The notes: generated by a model not told the origin, from the letters alone. A stretch of 64,000 nt of DNA from Bacteroidaceae bacterium (GCA_017633615.1 JAGBPB010000093.1:1-64000); one strand, 5' to 3'. Positions 46,164 to 58,226 are shown, counted from the stretch's first letter. Numbers and translations: made by a program.

Positions 46164-47352
46164 AGTAAATCTCATCTTTATGTTTAAGATATGTGTTCAG
46201 GTCTTTGTCGCCGCGTCCGCTCACGGTAAGAACCACCACATCATCCTTGTTAAACTTCATCTTGGGCAGCATTGCAAGCGCGTGGCTACTCTCCAGGGCC
46301 GGGATGATACCTTCCAGACGTGTCAGTTCAAAGGCGGCCTGCAGAGCCTCATTGTCATTTACAGCCATTACCTGCGCGCGCCCTTGCTTATAGAGGTTGC
46401 AATGGATAGGTCCTGTACCGGGATAATCCAGACCGGCCGATATTGAATACGGCTCAATAATCTGACCGTCAGGGGTCTGCATCACCATGATACGGCTTCC
46501 GTGCAGGATTCCGGGAGTTCCTATCTCCATTGATGCGGCTGTCTGCGGGGTCTCCAGACCCATACCGCCGGCCTCACCAAGAACTATCTTAACACGCTCA
46601 TCATCAATATAATGATATATGGTTCCAGCAGCATTGCTGCCTCCGCCTACGCATGCCATCAGATAGTCAGGATAGTCCCTGCCCTCTTTTTCCTGCAGTT
46701 GCTCCTTGATCTCGGCTGATATCACGCTTTGCAGACGTGCCACCATATCAGGATACGGGTGCGGGCCAACGGTACTGCCTATAATATAGAAGGTATCAGA
46801 GGGATTGCAGCACCAGTCACGGATGGCCTCATTTGTGGCATCCTTAAGGGTCTTGTTACCGCTGTGCACGGGCATCACTTCAGCACCCAGCATACGCATG
46901 CGTTCCACATTCACGGCCTGGCGCTCCACATCAAGAGCACCCATATAAACGCGGCAGGGCATATTCATAAGGGCACATACTGTTGCAGTAGCCACACCGT
47001 GCTGTCCTGCACCGGTCTCTGCAATGATACGGGTCTTACCCATCTTACGGGCCAGCAGGATCTGACCTATTGAGTTGTTTATCTTGTGGGCACCGGTATG
47101 GTTCAGGTCCTCACGCTTAAGGTAGAGTTTGCAGCCGTATTTCTCACTCATGCGAGATGCATAATAAAGAGGGCTTGGACGGCCTACATAGTCGCGCAGC
47201 AGTGCGTGGTACTCTTTCTTGAACTCATCGCTCTCAATTATGGGGAGGTAACTCTCTTTAAGCGTCTCAACGGTCTTGTAGAGAATCTCGGGGATGTAAG
47301 CACCTCCAAACTCTCCGTAGTAACCGTTGCTGTCAATCTGATATGTATTCAT
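46150..47352 (-). CDS. trpB: Tryptophan synthase beta chain
   Basis: A 400-residue PLP enzyme that joins indole and serine. The PLP lysine is in [13 protein letters not shown] (about 85-97), the phosphate loop is [11 protein letters not shown], and GRPSPLYYA and [12 protein letters not shown] are standard. In this operon it comes first, as in other Bacteroides, instead of near trpA. Its start lies about 40 bases downstream of an attenuator hairpin (47391-47424). Confidence 0.97.
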   Translation of the reverse strand: MNTYQIDSNGYYGEFGGAYIPEILYKTVETLKESYLPIIESDEFKKEYHALLRDYVGRPSPLYYASRMSEKYGCKLYLKREDLNHTGAHKINNSIGQILLARKMGKTRIIAETGAGQHGVATATVCALMNMPCRVYMGALDVERQAVNVERMRMLGAEVMPVHSGNKTLKDATNEAIRDWCCNPSDTFYIIGSTVGPHPYPDMVARLQSVISAEIKEQLQEKEGRDYPDYLMACVGGGSNAAGTIYHYIDDERVKIVLGEAGGMGLETPQTAASMEIGTPGILHGSRIMVMQTPDGQIIEPYSISAGLDYPGTGPIHCNLYKQGRAQVMAVNDNEALQAAFELTRLEGIIPALESSHALAMLPKMKFNKDDVVVLTVSGRGDKDLNTYLKHKDEIYYDAI

Positions 47353-47390
47353 ATTGTCGTTATTGTTTTATTCTTACTGTTGTTAATCAT

Positions 47391-47424
47391 AAAAAAAGGC
47401 CCTTCGTGAGTACCGAAGAGCCTT
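47391..47424 (-). terminator. trp attenuator (intrinsic terminator before trpB)
   Basis: On the minus strand AAGGCTCTTCG (47424-47414) and CGAAGGGCCTT (47406-47396) pair over all 11 positions with one U-G pair, a 7-base loop, and a run of seven T follows (47397-47391). It lies between the Trp-rich leader peptide and the trpB start. The loop side CTCACGA (47410-47404) is exactly complementary to TCGTGAG (47466-47460), which spans the leader peptide stop codon and could form an antiterminator. Confidence 0.9.
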
Positions 47425-47460
47425 GTATTATGTTCATTTATGGATATATGGCTTCTAACC

Positions 47461-47517
47461 TCACGATTTTATGTATCCTGAGTTCTGCCACCACCAAAAT
47501 GAAAGATGCATTGTCAT
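47461..47517 (-). CDS. trpL: trp operon leader peptide with three consecutive Trp codons
   Basis: This 18-codon frame encodes MTMHLSFWWWQNSGYIKS; codons 8-10 are TGG-TGG-TGG. It begins about 30 bases downstream of a -7 element and ends 37 bases upstream of an intrinsic terminator. Three adjacent Trp codons are extremely unlikely by chance at this site. The layout is that of classical transcription attenuation: at low charged tRNA-Trp the ribosome stalls, leaving the segment at 47466-47460 free to pair with the terminator arm; otherwise the ribosome reaches the stop codon, covers that segment and the terminator forms. The regulatory model is inference from the visible complementarity. Confidence 0.85.
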   Translation of the reverse strand: MTMHLSFWWWQNSGYIKS

Positions 47518-47546
47518 TATTATGCTGTTTTGCTTGTTTTGTGCTG

Positions 47547-47576
47547 CAAAGATATGCAAAAGGTTAATACGACAAG
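47547..47576 (-). promoter_or_regulatory. Promoter of the trp operon
   Basis: On the minus strand CTTG (47576-47573), an 18-base spacer and TATCTTTG (47554-47547) resemble the Bacteroides pattern. Transcription would begin near 47540, about 25 bases before the leader peptide. Confidence 0.6.
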
Positions 47577-47640
47577 ACTTTTTATTACTTTTTTTCGGTG
47601 GAACTTTTAGGGGTATCAATATCTGAAACCTCGCAGAACT

Positions 47641-47674
47641 ATCAGTTTAGGGAGCGTCGTCTCCCAAAACTGAT
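47641..47674 (-). terminator. Hairpin after the HAD gene
   Basis: ATCAGTTT-A-GGGAG, a 6-base loop and CTCCC-A-AAACTGAT form a 13-bp stem with one mismatch, 14 bases past the HAD stop. No T run follows on the minus strand. A perfect 12-base palindrome, GTTTAATTAAAC, overlaps that stop codon. Together with 47577-47640 this separates the ligA operon from the trp promoter; no other gene is present. Confidence 0.5.
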
Positions 47675-47687
47675 AATTCGACGGTGT

Positions 47688-48296
47688 TTAATTAAACAGA
47701 AGAGGATAAAGAATTGAAGATAATTCTGAAGCGGAGCCTGGATAGACTATGCCGCTCATACCTAAAGCGATGGCGGCATTGACGTTGTCCTTGCGGTCAT
47801 CAATAAAGACACACTCCTCTGGCTTCAGATTGTATTTGGAAAGAAGCAGTTGATATATGGCAGGTTCAGGTTTGGCAAGTTTTACATGGCTTGAAACCAC
47901 GATATTGTCAATGTTTGCTATTGTTTTGAAGCGACGGCGCGCCTCCTCAAAGGTCTCTGCAGGCCAGTTTGTAAGGCCATAGACCCCTACTCCGCGTTTT
48001 TTAAGGTCCAGTATCAGTTCAAGCATACCTGGAATCTCACCGTTGCACATCTCAAACCAGCGGTCGCGGAACATGGCTACGGCATCGGCATACTCAGGGT
48101 ATGTGGCCTGGAGTTCAGCAACGCACTTGTCCATGCTCTCACCACGGTCCATGCGGGTAAACCATTCACGGTTGCAGATGTGCTCCGTGAAATAGGTGCA
48201 TTTCTCCACATCACCATTAAAGTGCGGCAGGAACAAGTATGCCGGATTCCAGTCAATCAGCACGTTTCCAAAGTCAAATATGACATTTTTAATCAT
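47688..48296 (-). CDS. HAD-superfamily phosphatase (YihX-like)
   Basis: A 202-residue hydrolase of the HAD-IA group. Motif I is FDFGNVLIDW (residues 7-16), motif II GLTNWP, motif III the Lys in LAKPEPAIY, motif IV FIDDRKDNVNAA. The DFGNVL variant of motif I is shared with YihX-type sugar phosphatases, so a sugar-phosphate substrate is possible. The start overlaps the end of the M23 peptidase gene by 8 bases; it closes the ligA-dapA-M23 operon. Confidence 0.88.
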   Translation of the reverse strand: MIKNVIFDFGNVLIDWNPAYLFLPHFNGDVEKCTYFTEHICNREWFTRMDRGESMDKCVAELQATYPEYADAVAMFRDRWFEMCNGEIPGMLELILDLKKRGVGVYGLTNWPAETFEEARRRFKTIANIDNIVVSSHVKLAKPEPAIYQLLLSKYNLKPEECVFIDDRKDNVNAAIALGMSGIVYPGSASELSSILYPLLFN

Positions 48297-49592
48297 TTGA
48301 TTGAGTGCTGGTTATGGTGTCTTGTGCAAAGGTGCTTATCTGGGCACTGTCAGGTATTTCAAGTCCCATCTGTTTCATGTAACCGCTTATGGATTCAATG
48401 TACTGGGGCATATCGGCCGGAGCAATGGGATCAACAGCCGGTAGGTCCATGCGGAGCGGATCTATGGCAGTGCCGTTCTTGAATACGCGGTAGTCAAGAT
48501 GCGGGCCGGTAGCCACGCCGGTCATACCTACATATCCTATGAGCTGTCCTTGTGATACGCGTGTACCCTGGTTTATGCCGGCAGCAAAACCCTTAAGGTG
48601 CATATACTCTGTGGTATAGGTTGAGTTATGCTTTATCTTGAGATAGTTGCCGCCGCCTTTGCTGTCCCACGCCTTTGTGATGACCACTCCGTCACCAACT
48701 GAATATACCGGAGTGCCTGACGGGGCTGCATAATCAACTCCGTGATGTGCTCTTACTACCTTTGTGACTGGGTGTACACGGGCATTTGAGAACTTGGAGC
48801 TGATGCGTGAGTAACTCAACGGTGCCTTAAGGAAAGCACGCCTCAGACTGGTGCCTTTCTCATCAAAATACTCACCGCGTTCGTTATGGTAGATGTATCG
48901 GAATGCGTAATGGTCGCTGCCTGATGTTATGAAATTGGCAGCAAGGATATTGCCAGTGGCCACTCTTACGCTATCGGCATAAAACTCCTGATAATAGACT
49001 GAGAATGAGTCATTCTTCTGGATTCCAAAGAAATCTATGGTCCAGGAATAGACATCGGCCAGCATACCTGCCAGTTCAGGTGCAGCCCCCTGCTCTATCA
49101 TGGCGTTCCATAGTGATGACTGTATGCTGCCGCTTATGTAGTTGTCTACGGTATCTACGGGCAGTGTGCCGCGATAGCTGAATATGCTGTCAGTGAGTGA
49201 ATAGACCGCAAAATCCACTTTGTTTATGTCATACACAAAGTAACGGGCGGTAGCTGCAGAGTCACGGTCACGTATAATGTGGTACGGTTTGCCTGCCTGG
49301 ATCTTGCGCACGCTCCAGGTACTGTCCGATGAGCGGTCAAGATAATGTATGGTCTGCGCCGATACACCGTATTTGAAGAGAATATTTGAGAGCAGCTCAT
49401 TACGCCCTATAATTCCGTCAACAATGTCAAGGCTGTCCACGCATACGCCCCAGCGGATGTCATGGACAGGCTCGGGCTCAACTTCTTCCTGCGGTTCCTG
49501 TTCAGGAACGCTGCTGTTGTGCGTGGTTAAGAAAATGACGGCAGCAGCCGCAACCAAAGCTACAGCAATAATGATGTTACGCCAGGTTTTGT

Positions 49593-49596
<4 letters not shown>
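48289..49596 (-). CDS. M23 (LytM-type) peptidase, membrane-anchored
   Basis: A 435-residue envelope protein. One N-terminal hydrophobic helix (IIIAVALVAAAAVIFL) is followed by a Glu/Pro stretch, a LysM-like OapA-type segment (about 55-115: LSNILFKYGVSAQTIHYL), and the peptidase at 280-380. The zinc motif HHGVD (284-288) and the catalytic His of HLDYR (366) are present, but the third ligand position is Asp368 where most LytM enzymes have His. It may still bind metal, or be a non-enzymatic amidase activator like the EnvC group. Overlaps dapA by 4 bases. Confidence 0.87.
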
Positions 49597-52518
<2,922 letters not shown>

Positions 52519-52538
52519 TCAGACCGCGAATTTACGCA

Positions 52539-52554
52539 TAATTTTGTAATTTTG
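52539..52554 (+). promoter_or_regulatory. Tandem -7 elements of trmD
   Basis: TAATTTTG occurs twice back to back (52539-52546 and 52547-52554), each fitting TAnnTTTG. The ATG follows at 52577. A TTTC at 52517-52520 could be the -33 of the first. Confidence 0.5.
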
Positions 52555-52576
52555 CGGCTGCAAATGCTACATAAAT

Positions 52577-53251
52577 ATGCGTATTGATATATTAACAGTA
52601 TTTCCTGATATGCTTGAGGGTTTCTTCAACTGCTCAATGATGGCACGCGCTCAGAAAGCCGGTCTTGCAGAGATTCATCTGCACGATATCAGGGACTACA
52701 CTACCGATAAGCACCACAAGACTGATGACTACCCCTTTGGAGGCTGCGCCGGTCTTGTAATGAAAATAGAACCCATTGACCGCCTTATAACAGACCTCAA
52801 GTCACAGCGTAATTACGATGAAGTTATATACACTTCACCTGACGGCGAGCAGTTCAATCAGAAGATTGCCAACAGCCTCTCACTGCTTGAAAATGTGATT
52901 ATTCTGTGCGGTCACTACAAAGGTATTGACTATCGCATACGTGAGCATCTGATAACCCGTGAAATCAGCATAGGTGATTACGTACTTACCGGAGGTGAAT
53001 TGGCCGCCGCTGTTATGACTGACAGCATTGTAAGACTTATTCCGGGTGTCCTTTCCGATGAGCAATCCGCCTTGTCTGACTGTTTCCAGGATAACCTCCT
53101 GGCTCCGCCCGTCTATACCCGTCCCGCCGAATACAAAGGCTGGCGTGTGCCTGACGTCCTGCTCTCAGGAAACCAAGCCCTGATAGACGATTGGGAGTTC
53201 CAGCAATCCCTTGAGCGCACCAAACGCCTCCGTCCCGATCTGCTGAAATGA
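52577..53251 (+). CDS. trmD: tRNA (guanine37-N1)-methyltransferase
   Basis: A 224-residue SPOUT methyltransferase that makes m1G37. It begins [17 protein letters not shown] and has [14 protein letters not shown], the trefoil-knot [12 protein letters not shown] and [16 protein letters not shown], and [21 protein letters not shown]. It is transcribed alone; its stop lies in the arm of a long inverted repeat shared with pyrD. Confidence 0.97.
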   Translation: MRIDILTVFPDMLEGFFNCSMMARAQKAGLAEIHLHDIRDYTTDKHHKTDDYPFGGCAGLVMKIEPIDRLITDLKSQRNYDEVIYTSPDGEQFNQKIANSLSLLENVIILCGHYKGIDYRIREHLITREISIGDYVLTGGELAAAVMTDSIVRLIPGVLSDEQSALSDCFQDNLLAPPVYTRPAEYKGWRVPDVLLSGNQALIDDWEFQQSLERTKRLRPDLLK

Positions 53252-53350
53252 TGCAATTGGGGACAGTCCCCTTTTGCATCTTTTTGAGTTAGTCAGCATA
53301 ACTTGATCCTTTTTCAAAAGTGCAAAAGGGGACTGTCCCCAATTGCATCA
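53249..53350. repeat. Long inverted repeat (paired REP-like elements)
   Basis: Two 30-base arms (53249-53278 and 53321-53350) are perfect inverted copies: TGATGCAATTGGGGACAG, then TCCCCTTTTGCA. Each arm contains its own palindrome GGGGACAGTCCCC and outer TGCAATT/TTTTGCA pairing. The loop is 42 bases. The TGA stops of trmD and pyrD are the first bases of the two arms. Short GGGGAC-GTCCCC repeats of this kind are common REP sequences mobilised by Y1 transposases. It probably also terminates both genes. Confidence 0.88.
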
Positions 53351-54256
53351 TTCCAGTGCTCCGATGATGTCTTGAACGGAGTTGAAGTTATGGCGCTGCA
53401 GATAATCTGCAATGCCGTCAATGACCTTTTCGGAGATGGAGGGATCAATGAAGTTTGCGGTACCGATCTGGATTGCTGAAGCACCGGCCAGCAGGAACTC
53501 TATGGCATCCGTCGCGGAGCATATTCCGCCCAATCCGATGACAGGAATTTTTACTGCTTTTGCAGTCTGCCATACCATACGCAGTGCTACCGGTTTTACG
53601 GCCGGGCCGCTCATGCCGCCGGTTATGGTGGAGAGTATTGGCTTGCGCTTCTCGGCATCAATGGCCATACCCAGCATTGTGTTGATGAGTGATACGCTGT
53701 CAGCGCCAGCGCCTTCTACCGCACGGGCTATCTCCGTGATATCAGTAACGTTTGGTGACAACTTGACAATCAGCGTTTTATCATAAGCCTTGCGGACAGC
53801 TGAAACAACTTGAGCTGCGCTGTCAGGATTAACTCCGAACGCCATTCCGCCCTGCTTTACATTGGGGCAGGATATGTTGAGCTCTATGGCCGGTATATCA
53901 TCAAGAGTATTGATTATTCCGGCTGTCTGAACGTAATCATCAATGCATGATCCGGAAACGTTTACAATTATGGCTGTCTGGATTTTTCTTACCTCCGGAT
54001 AGATGTGGTCCACAAAATAATCCACACCTTTGTTCTGCAGACCAACGGCATTGAGCATGCCGGAAGGAGTCTCAGCCATACGTGGATATGGATTGCCCTG
54101 CCTGGGGTTGAGTGTAGTACCTTTTACTATTATGGCGCCCAGACGGCTGATGTCCATAAAGTCTGCGTATTCTGTTCCGTACCCGAATGTGCCGGATGCG
54201 GTCATCACCGGGTTCTTGAGCTCAAGTGAGCCTATGTTAGTATTCAGTTGAACCAT
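53348..54256 (-). CDS. pyrD: Dihydroorotate dehydrogenase, catalytic subunit (class 1B)
   Basis: A 302-residue FMN enzyme of pyrimidine synthesis. Motifs: [13 protein letters not shown] (about 14-26), [20 protein letters not shown] with the class 1 catalytic Cys (about 129), [24 protein letters not shown] and [12 protein letters not shown]. Together with the PyrK subunit encoded just upstream (13-base overlap) it forms the NAD-linked 1B type. The stop codon lies in the inverted repeat at 53321-53350. Confidence 0.96.
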   Translation of the reverse strand: MVQLNTNIGSLELKNPVMTASGTFGYGTEYADFMDISRLGAIIVKGTTLNPRQGNPYPRMAETPSGMLNAVGLQNKGVDYFVDHIYPEVRKIQTAIIVNVSGSCIDDYVQTAGIINTLDDIPAIELNISCPNVKQGGMAFGVNPDSAAQVVSAVRKAYDKTLIVKLSPNVTDITEIARAVEGAGADSVSLINTMLGMAIDAEKRKPILSTITGGMSGPAVKPVALRMVWQTAKAVKIPVIGLGGICSATDAIEFLLAGASAIQIGTANFIDPSISEKVIDGIADYLQRHNFNSVQDIIGALE

Positions 54257-55023
54257 TTGAGTCTGTCAATTTCAAATACCGGACCTTCTTTACATACACA
54301 TACGTTGCCCTGATCTGCAGTATCCTCAACGCAGCACAGGCACGCACCTATTCCGCAGGCCATCCGATGCTCCAGAGATACCTCGCAGGCTGTTTCATGC
54401 TCCTTTGCCCAGCATGCTACTGCCTTGAGCATGGGTGTGGGACCGCAGGCGTAAATTCTGTCAAACTGTTCACTGTCCAAAAGCAGGCTGTGGTTGGTAA
54501 CAAAGCCTTTCTCACCGGCAGAACCATCTTCAGTAGTAATGAACAGATCACCGTATTTGGTGAATTCCTCCTTACGCAGTATGAGTGATTCAGTACGTCC
54601 GCCAAACAGGAATGTAGGTCTGATTCCGTGCTCAGCAAACTCCTGGCCCAGGAACAGCAATGGTGCCACGCCTACTCCGCCACCTATAAGCAGGGGCCTT
54701 GCCACGTGTGTGCTGCGGTAGTTAAAACCATTGCCCAGCGGCAGCAGGACATTGACAGTATCACCTGCTTTAACTGCAGCAAGTGACTGTGTTCCTTCAC
54801 CTACAATCTGTATGAGAAACTCTACAAGATTGTTGGTGCGGTCTATTGAATGGATGGATATGGGGCGGCGCAAAAGCACTTTGGCCGATGGTACCTGCAG
54901 CTCAGCAAACTGGCCTGCAACCATATCAGGCAGTGTTCCCGGATACTTCAATGTGAGAAGCGTAGCGTTGGGGCCAACCATGTCGTTGTCCGCAACCACC
55001 ATATCTGATTGATACTTCTTCAT
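54244..55023 (-). CDS. pyrK: Dihydroorotate dehydrogenase electron transfer subunit
   Basis: A 259-residue FAD and [2Fe-2S] protein that passes electrons from PyrD to NAD. FAD binding uses [11 protein letters not shown] (about 50-60), NAD binding [12 protein letters not shown], and the cluster cysteines are in [12 protein letters not shown] ... VCVCKEG (about 220-247). It starts the pyrK-pyrD operon and precedes pyrD with a 13-base overlap. Confidence 0.95.
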   Translation of the reverse strand: MKKYQSDMVVADNDMVGPNATLLTLKYPGTLPDMVAGQFAELQVPSAKVLLRRPISIHSIDRTNNLVEFLIQIVGEGTQSLAAVKAGDTVNVLLPLGNGFNYRSTHVARPLLIGGGVGVAPLLFLGQEFAEHGIRPTFLFGGRTESLILRKEEFTKYGDLFITTEDGSAGEKGFVTNHSLLLDSEQFDRIYACGPTPMLKAVACWAKEHETACEVSLEHRMACGIGACLCCVEDTADQGNVCVCKEGPVFEIDRLKWFN

Positions 55024-55050
55024 ATCTTCTTAATGTACCGCGAAGGTAAT

Positions 55051-55084
55051 AAAAAAAGGTGCAACCCGAAAAGGCTGCACCTTT
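55051..55084 (-). terminator. Terminator of the LRR lipoprotein gene
   Basis: On the minus strand AAAGGTGCAGCC, an 8-base loop and a TTGCACCTTT arm form a 9-10-bp stem, followed by a run of seven T. It separates the LRR gene from pyrK. Confidence 0.88.
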
Positions 55085-55103
55085 GTAAGTTGTAAGTTTT
55101 CAA

Positions 55104-56030
55104 TTAATACTCCTGTACGTTCTTGAAATCTCTCCACTCAAGACGTCTCTTGTAATTGAAAAGCTGGCCTTTGGGAACATACAACTTGGCATTCTGCTTG
55201 GTGGTATCATCAAACACCGTGGGGCTGTTGTGCGGTGGGAATATGCCGTGAGAGTTAATCAGGGCAAGCTTGGGGCAGTTCTTAAATGCCTCAGAACCGA
55301 TGATTCTCACGTTACCTCCCAGTTCAATCTCCTCAAGTGATGTGCAGTTCTTGAATGCGAAATCGCTGATAGCTGTTACAAAGTTGCCTACAAACACCTT
55401 CTTCAGGTAAGTGTTGTCTGTGAATGCCTCTGTGCAGATAAGTGAAACATCCTCAGAGATAACATAGTCAGTGAGCTGCTTCTTGGCGGGATACTTGATA
55501 AGCATCTTGTTGTCCTTGCTGAACAATATGCCGTCAACATCCTTGTATGACTGGTTGTTCTCGTTCACTGTGTATCTTTTTACACTGGAGCAACCCTTAA
55601 AGGCATCGTTTACAATACGCAGAACGCTGTAAGGAATATCAATGGATGTAACTTCCGTGCAATCATAGAATGCATTCTGGTCAATCTCCATTACGCGGAA
55701 TACAAAGTCATCATTGTCACCTGTAACGATGAATGACGGGATACTTATGTCACCTTTATAAGAACTGGGACCGTCATCAAAGTTCTGACGACCGTTTGTC
55801 CTGTCCCAGGTAAGGGTAACATTACCGAAATTGTCCAGAATCTTGTAGCACAGAGTGGTGCCGTTATTGTACCTTACGGTAATGATCTGATCATTTATTT
55901 GTGCATCAATCTGCTTTACAAGCATTGTCTGCCAAACCTCATTCTGATTTGTCTTTGATGCTTCCTTGCTTGAACGGCATCCGGTTAAGCATAGGGTAGT
56001 AATTAGGATAGCAAATAGATATTTTTTCAT
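55104..56030 (-). CDS. BspA-type leucine-rich repeat lipoprotein
   Basis: A 308-residue lipoprotein with signal MKKYLFAILITTLCLTGC; the lipobox Cys is residue 18. The mature part carries LRR_5 units of the BspA type, with repeated phrases AFYDCTEVTSIDIPYSVLRI, AFKGCSSVKRYTV, FAFKNCTSLEEIELG and AFKNCPKLALI. Such proteins are surface-exposed and often bind host or bacterial proteins. It is transcribed alone from a consensus promoter (56058-56089) and closed by a terminator. Confidence 0.9.
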   Translation of the reverse strand: MKKYLFAILITTLCLTGCRSSKEASKTNQNEVWQTMLVKQIDAQINDQIITVRYNNGTTLCYKILDNFGNVTLTWDRTNGRQNFDDGPSSYKGDISIPSFIVTGDNDDFVFRVMEIDQNAFYDCTEVTSIDIPYSVLRIVNDAFKGCSSVKRYTVNENNQSYKDVDGILFSKDNKMLIKYPAKKQLTDYVISEDVSLICTEAFTDNTYLKKVFVGNFVTAISDFAFKNCTSLEEIELGGNVRIIGSEAFKNCPKLALINSHGIFPPHNSPTVFDDTTKQNAKLYVPKGQLFNYKRRLEWRDFKNVQEY

Positions 56031-56057
56031 AGCCTTTTATTAATTGGTTCTTTTGAG

Positions 56058-56089
56058 CAAATATAATCACCAAAATTAAAAAAATCAAA
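56058..56089 (-). promoter_or_regulatory. Promoter of the LRR lipoprotein gene
   Basis: On the minus strand TTTG (56089-56086), a 20-base spacer and TATATTTG (56065-56058) match the Bacteroides consensus. The start codon is 28 bases downstream. Confidence 0.8.
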
Positions 56090-56113
56090 AAAACCGTATT
56101 ATTTTTTTAATTC

Positions 56114-56581
56114 CTATGAAAATTTTTGATAAGTGCCGTCTTCAAAGAAAACAACCACCTCTTTAATAACTTTTGACTGAGATGTATTTGGGGCGTCCGG
56201 AGTAGCCCTAACGTCCTTATTATTACGCTTTTTGCGGTTTTTTGAAGGTCCTTCCTGGTCGCTGAGATTTGAAAATTTCTGATTTCCCGGTAAGTCGGCA
56301 GGAAAAAACGCACTCTCCATGCCTGGAAGGAGTGGGTAATCCTGAGCAGGCTCACTTTTTTGTTGCAAACCGGGTATGGCTGTTCCTTTGCCGTTCAACA
56401 GCCATTCAAGCTCCACATCCGGAAAACTGTTATGGATAGCCATAATGATTTTCAGACTCGGTTCGTTTCTGCCGCTCAGGATATGCTGGAGTGTAGCTCT
56501 CTGAACTCCTATTGCATTAGCAAACTGGGTTGGAGTCAGATTGAGCAGTTCCATCAGTTGTTCAAGTCTCTCTTTCATCAT
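56114..56581 (-). CDS. XRE-family DNA-binding regulator
   Basis: A 155-residue protein. The N-terminal 70 residues form an HTH_3/XRE domain: RLEQLMELLNLTPTQFANAI, the turn GVQRATLQHILSGRNEPSL and IIMAIHNSFPDVELEWLLNGKG. The rest is Pro-, Lys- and Asn-rich, apparently disordered, ending VVVFFEDGTYQKFS. The domain start is like those of phage-derived repressors but no phage gene is near. Its promoter carries repeated TACAAATGTA sites, so self-regulation is likely. Confidence 0.85.
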   Translation of the reverse strand: MMKERLEQLMELLNLTPTQFANAIGVQRATLQHILSGRNEPSLKIIMAIHNSFPDVELEWLLNGKGTAIPGLQQKSEPAQDYPLLPGMESAFFPADLPGNQKFSNLSDQEGPSKNRKKRNNKDVRATPDAPNTSQSKVIKEVVVFFEDGTYQKFS

Positions 56582-56607
56582 AAAAATGTGTCATTTTGCT
56601 GTTGTTA

Positions 56608-56639
56608 CAAATGTATCTACAATTTTTGATTTATACAAG
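56608..56639 (-). promoter_or_regulatory. XRE promoter with TACAAATGTA operator-like sites
   Basis: On the minus strand CTTG (56639-56636), a 20-base spacer and TACATTTG (56615-56608) fit the consensus. The -7 element lies within TACAAATGTA (56606-56615), and the same decamer recurs at 56667-56676. The half-sites TACA and TGTA are mirrored, so a dimeric regulator could bind. Confidence 0.6.
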
Positions 56640-56832
56640 AAACAGATGTTTGATAACAATCTGTGATACAAATGTAAATCGCAAACAATTATAACCATAT
56701 GTATAGAGTTTTGTGGCTGCTAGTTGAAATAAGCGTACAAACTCCTTGTAATTTGATTGGAGTTTATTGCTTAAGTAGTTGGTGTATATGCAATTATTGC
56801 TTCGTACATTATTGTTTGAACAGCTTTTTGTT

Positions 56833-56859
56833 ACTTTTGCATAAGCAATATGCAAAAGT
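56833..56859. promoter_or_regulatory. Inverted repeat over a -7-like element in a gene-poor stretch
   Basis: ACTTTTGCAT and ATGCAAAAGT are perfect 10-bp arms with a 7-base loop. The left arm contains TACTTTTG (56832-56839), a plus-strand -7 match. The stretch 56640-57080 otherwise contains no convincing gene, only a 28-codon frame at 56850-56936, a small hairpin GATGCC-TATC-GGGCATC near 56975, and two copies of TAATACAATTGT near 57035 and 57058. Confidence 0.4.
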
Positions 56860-57080
56860 TGTTCCAATGGTTTCAATCAAAACACATAAATATTCTGATT
56901 AATAGTTGTTTATTGATTTGCTATTGTTTTGTATAGCTTTCTGCATGGATTATGATATGGTGCCAGGATGCCTATCGGGCATCATTGCGATTATTTACAT
57001 ATGGATTGTATATGTGTCCTTTTTGATGCTAATACAATTGTCGTTTGTGGCTTATTTAATACAATTGTAATGGTTAATAA

Positions 57081-57112
57081 AAATTAAAGGCCGCTTTATG
57101 TGCAGCCTTTAT
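57081..57112 (-). terminator. Terminator of holA
   Basis: On the minus strand AAAGGC-T-GC and GC-G-GCCTTT pair around a 7-base loop and are followed by AATTTTTATT, about 70 bases after the holA stop. Confidence 0.7.
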
Positions 57113-57179
57113 AATATATAATCGCTGAGATTTTAAAATTTGCAGCAAATCCCTACTCTTGCCCGCAAATATTCAAATT

Positions 57180-58226
57180 TCAATGTAGTATCAAATAAAG
57201 CAGTTCTTTGAGCAATCCTTCACCGGTATTGGCTGTAGCATCCACTCCTTTTGATTTTGCGTCATATTTGCGGATGGTGGTAATTATCTGCATTGTCTGT
57301 GATGCTGTATAATTGCGCATTCCTGTGGTGTAATCCCTCACACCCCAGGTATTTTTAAGGTCAAGTTGGTCTGCAATCCCCCTATCCGTCTTGTCGGGAG
57401 CATAGAATGCAAGCATAAGATTGGCAAAATACGGGAATATAGCTCCCGTAACAAGCTGTATAGGGTATGTCTTGGGATTACTCTCGTAGTAAGCAGCTAT
57501 AGTGTTAGCCTTAAGTATGTTCTTGTTGATTATGGCATCGCGGAACTCAAATATATTGTAGTCCTTGCTTACTCCTACTCGTTCCTCAATGAACTCAGGA
57601 GTAATCTCTGTAGTGCCCTCAGGCAGTGCTATGACAAGCTTTTCAAGCTCACTGTTCATGCGGCTCAGATCGGCTCCCACTGACTCACACATCATTGAAA
57701 TACCCTTGGGAGACATCTTGAGTTTGCGCTCCTGCAGGAACTCCTCAATGAAATCAGGCAGGGCGTCATCCTTAACTTTCTTGGATTCAAACAGCACACC
57801 GGCCTTCTCTATCATGGCCACAATCTTTTTACGCCTGTCAAGAGTGCCGTTTTTGTGGCAGAAAACCAGCACGGTGCTTTGCTGCGGGCGGCTGAGGTAT
57901 GAACTCAGTATGTCTGATGCGCTACCGGCAGACTCAGAGTCCTTTTTAATGAGATGCTGCGCCTCCTTGACAATGATAACCTGGCGGTCAGATCCCATGG
58001 GGTATGCCCTGGCGCGCTGTATAACCTCATTCATGGTAGTCTCATTGCCATAAATGACCATCTGATTGAAGTCCCTTGCCTCCTCAGGGAGCGCGTGTTC
58101 CCTTATGTAATCCGCTATGGAATCAATGAAGAACGGTTCGTCCCCCATCAGGTAATATACAGGCTTGTATATACCCGTTTCAAGTTCCTTGATAACCTGG
58201 CGGTATGCTGTTCCGGATGTTGCCAT
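57180..58226 (-). CDS. holA: DNA polymerase III delta subunit
   Basis: A 348-residue clamp-loader subunit that opens the sliding clamp. It follows the HolA pattern: GIYKPVYYLMGDEPFFIDSIADYI near the start (split by length), RQVIIVKEAQ, VLVFCHKNGTLDRRKK, and the helical third domain with GVSKDYNIFEFRDAI and NPKTYPIQLVTGAIFPYFANL. It is divergent from the HsdR_N-type gene by 63 bases. Confidence 0.93.
   Translation of the reverse strand: MATSGTAYRQVIKELETGIYKPVYYLMGDEPFFIDSIADYIREHALPEEARDFNQMVIYGNETTMNEVIQRARAYPMGSDRQVIIVKEAQHLIKKDSESAGSASDILSSYLSRPQQSTVLVFCHKNGTLDRRKKIVAMIEKAGVLFESKKVKDDALPDFIEEFLQERKLKMSPKGISMMCESVGADLSRMNSELEKLVIALPEGTTEITPEFIEERVGVSKDYNIFEFRDAIINKNILKANTIAAYYESNPKTYPIQLVTGAIFPYFANLMLAFYAPDKTDRGIADQLDLKNTWGVRDYTTGMRNYTASQTMQIITTIRKYDAKSKGVDATANTGEGLLKELLYLILH

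Noticed and set aside
47641..47697. Palindromes as a possible CRISPR or attachment site
   Set aside because: Only single hairpins, no regularly spaced repeats or spacers, and no cas or integrase genes in the window.
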